From Oscillospiraceae bacterium (GTDB taxonomy: Bacteria > Bacillota > Clostridia > Oscillospirales > Oscillospiraceae), in the NCBI GenBank assembly GCA_018265835.1, contig JABLYK010000011.1, positions 1 through 61,286 on the forward strand: a DNA stretch of 61,286 nt, in the 5' to 3' direction. Shown piece after piece: positions 59,809 through 61,286 of this stretch (position 1 is the stretch's first letter; every line of letters starts with the position of its first letter). The notes below the pieces were generated by a model. That model was not told where the DNA came from and searched no databases. It saw nothing but the letters and a program-made list of their open reading frames with translations. A program made the translations under genes and the position numbers.

Positions 59809-61014
59809 ATGACACTGTACGAAGAACTTGTCGCCAGAGGTTTGATTGCACAGGTGACAGACGAGGAACACATTAAGGAACTCATCAACAACGGCAAGGC
59901 CACATTCTATATTGGATTTGACTGCACGGCCGACTCGCTTCACGTCGGCCATTTCATGGCACTATGTCTCATGAAGCGGCTGCAGATGGCCGGAAACAAG
60001 CCCATCGCTCTGATCGGGGACGGCACAACGCTGATCGGCGACCCCTCCGGCCGCACCGATATGCGCCAGATGCTCACGCCGGAAGCCATCGCACACAACG
60101 CGGAGTGCTTCAAGCGCCAGATGGAAAAGTTCATCGACTTCTCTGACGGGAAAGCGCTGATGCTGCGCAACTCCGAGTGGCTGCGCCCGCTCAATTACAT
60201 TGAGTTGCTGCGCGAAGTCGGCGCATGCTTCTCCGTGAACAACATGCTCCGCGCCGAATGCTACAAACAGCGCATGGAGAAGGGCCTGTCCTTCCTGGAG
60301 TTCAACTACATGATCATGCAATCCTATGACTTCTACTACATGTTCCAGCACTACGGCTGCAACATGCAGTTCGGCGGCAACGACCAGTGGTCAAACATGC
60401 TCGGCGGCACGGAACTGATCCGCCGCAAGCTCGGCAAGGACGCGCACGCTATGACCATCACGCTCCTGCTCAATTCCGAAGGCAAAAAGATGGGCAAGAC
60501 CGCCAGCGGCGCCGTGTGGCTCGACCCGAACAAGACCTCTCCCTATGAATTCTATCAGTACTGGCGCAACGTGGGCGATGCAGATGTGCTCAAGTGTCTG
60601 CGTATGCTGACCTTCCTCCCTCTGGAGGAGATCGACGAAATGGACAAATGGGAAGGCGAGCAGCTCAACACCGCCAAGGAAATTCTGGCCTACGAGCTTA
60701 CGAAGCTGGTTCACGGTGAGGAAGAAGCGAACAAAGCGCAGTCCGCTGCAAAGGCCGTGTTCAGCGGCGGCGGAGAAGGTATGCCGACTACCGAGCTGGC
60801 TGCCGAGGACGCTGCGGATATTCTCTCGCTGCTGGTCAAGAGCGGCCTGTGCTCCTCCAAGTCAGACGCCCGCCGCAATGTCCAGCAGGGCGGCGTCACT
60901 GCAAACGACGAGAAGGTGACGGATATCGCCAAGACGTTCACGGAAGAAGAACTGACTGCCGGTGTGATTCTCAGACGCGGCAAAAAAAATTTCCATAAAG
61001 TGATTCGAAAATAA
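59809..61014 (+). CDS. tyrS: Tyrosyl-tRNA synthetase
   Basis: A 401-residue class I synthetase charging tRNA-Tyr. DCTADSLHVGHFMAL contains the HIGH motif, GGNDQWSNMLGG the tyrosine site, and KKMGKTASGAVW the KMSKS loop; the C-terminus is an S4-like domain. The KMGKT form belongs to the TyrS type more similar to TyrZ than to short TyrS. No T-box in the 22-base gap upstream. AGGGGAGA precedes the ATG. Confidence 0.95.
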   Translation: MTLYEELVARGLIAQVTDEEHIKELINNGKATFYIGFDCTADSLHVGHFMALCLMKRLQMAGNKPIALIGDGTTLIGDPSGRTDMRQMLTPEAIAHNAECFKRQMEKFIDFSDGKALMLRNSEWLRPLNYIELLREVGACFSVNNMLRAECYKQRMEKGLSFLEFNYMIMQSYDFYYMFQHYGCNMQFGGNDQWSNMLGGTELIRRKLGKDAHAMTITLLLNSEGKKMGKTASGAVWLDPNKTSPYEFYQYWRNVGDADVLKCLRMLTFLPLEEIDEMDKWEGEQLNTAKEILAYELTKLVHGEEEANKAQSAAKAVFSGGGEGMPTTELAAEDAADILSLLVKSGLCSSKSDARRNVQQGGVTANDEKVTDIAKTFTEEELTAGVILRRGKKNFHKVIRK

Positions 61015-61016
61015 AT

Positions 61017-61051
61017 AAAAATGTCCTGCTTCTATGAAGCAGGACATTTTT
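61017..61051. terminator. Bidirectional terminator after tyrS
   Basis: A 16-bp perfect stem (61017-61032 with 61036-61051) with 3-base loop, A-run before and T-run after, between convergent genes. Confidence 0.92.
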
Positions 61052-61061
61052 AACGCCGGAC

Positions 61062-61286
61062 TTACGCCTCCGGCAGTTTGCAGACGTCGATCCATTCGAT
61101 GGCCTTGGAATACCGGAACAGCTCGTCCAGATTCAGCTCAATTGCGCTCGACGGGCTGCCGACCGCGGGGAAAACTGTTTCAAACCGCTGCAGCGACACG
61201 TCCAGATACACTGGAATGCCTTCCTTGCAGCCGAACGGGCACACGCCGCCGACCGGATGGCCAACCAGCTCCAGCACCTCGTCGGC
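61062..61286 (-). CDS. YbaK/aminoacyl-tRNA deacylase-family protein, C-terminal part (cut by window edge)
   Basis: The last 74 codons of a gene whose start lies beyond base 61286. GHPVGGVCPFG is the substrate-binding signature of YbaK-like editing domains, followed by VYLDVSLQRFETVFPAVG and ELNLDELFRYSKA typical of the larger YbaK/ProX-type deacylases. It differs from the EbsC-type protein at 31876, so the genome holds at least two family members. Confidence 0.85.
   Translation of the reverse strand, partial: ADEVLELVGHPVGGVCPFGCKEGIPVYLDVSLQRFETVFPAVGSPSSAIELNLDELFRYSKAIEWIDVCKLPEA

Overview
The window looks like a chromosomal segment of a spore-forming, GC-rich Clostridia member, most like the Oscillospiraceae/Ruminococcaceae group. 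This is inferred from gene content: a complete eight-gene spoIIIA operon, a YpeB germination protein, an orphan Spo0A-type DNA-binding domain, the MurT/GatD lipid II amidotransferase, an AmtB-PII fusion beside an ANTAR regulator, and the cluster nusB-xseA-xseB-ispA-dxs-tlyA-nadK-argR-recN. Strong Shine-Dalgarno sequences and sigma-A type promoters with 17-nt spacers recur throughout. Species cannot be fixed from sequence alone.

Layout. 1-33 resembles the end of an IS3-family element that lies outside the window. 75-3226: a FabG-like reductase, a PASTA-domain membrane protein, a YfcE-type phosphodiesterase and three small unknown proteins in tandem. 3198-6539 (minus): trpS, tagO and mnaA, the last two for the first steps of undecaprenyl-linked wall glycopolymer synthesis. 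6739-11094: gltX, an unknown anchored protein, ypeB and a zinc-ribbon/Ig-like membrane protein. 11193-13627: tRNA-Val(GAC), a secreted SGNH hydrolase with S-layer-homology repeats, and a stand-alone Spo0A C-terminal domain. 13685-14977 (minus): lysA.

15139-19000 is a nitrogen-assimilation unit: glnA behind a leader terminator, an ANTAR regulator whose receiver lacks the phospho-aspartate, and an ammonium channel fused to a PII domain. 19043-20352 (minus): two membrane proteins. 20480-23416: an [FeFe]-hydrogenase-like iron-sulfur/PAS sensor followed by a SpoIIE-type PP2C phosphatase, probably a redox signalling pair. 23448-26293: an unknown anchored protein, then murT-gatD. 26433-30715 (minus): a TetR regulator, a radical SAM/SPASM protein, S-adenosylmethionine synthetase and a diacylglycerol-kinase-like lipid kinase. 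The last two overlap and all three enzymes appear co-transcribed; this is the best candidate here for an undescribed pathway.

30770-44343: a GluQ-like tRNA-Asp modifying synthetase divergent from ybaK-uvrA, a small membrane protein overlapping recD2, comF, mreB, a TIGR01212-type radical SAM protein, an alpha/beta hydrolase (minus), and glpK with a DUF1015 protein. 44421-45356 (minus): an XRE-type regulator with a beta-solenoid-like domain. 45625-50262: spoIIIAA-AH, the mother-cell half of the engulfment secretion channel. 50366-61014: an Asp23 protein, then transcription, DNA-repair, isoprenoid and NAD genes through recN, a small cysteine-rich protein and tyrS. The right edge cuts a YbaK-family gene on the minus strand.

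No gene-free stretch exceeds 300 bases. The longest (about 11270-11518, 13004-13288, 14978-15270 and 45357-45624) hold terminators, promoters, the glnA leader and a possible operator, as listed. No CRISPR array, rRNA, prophage or replication origin was seen.
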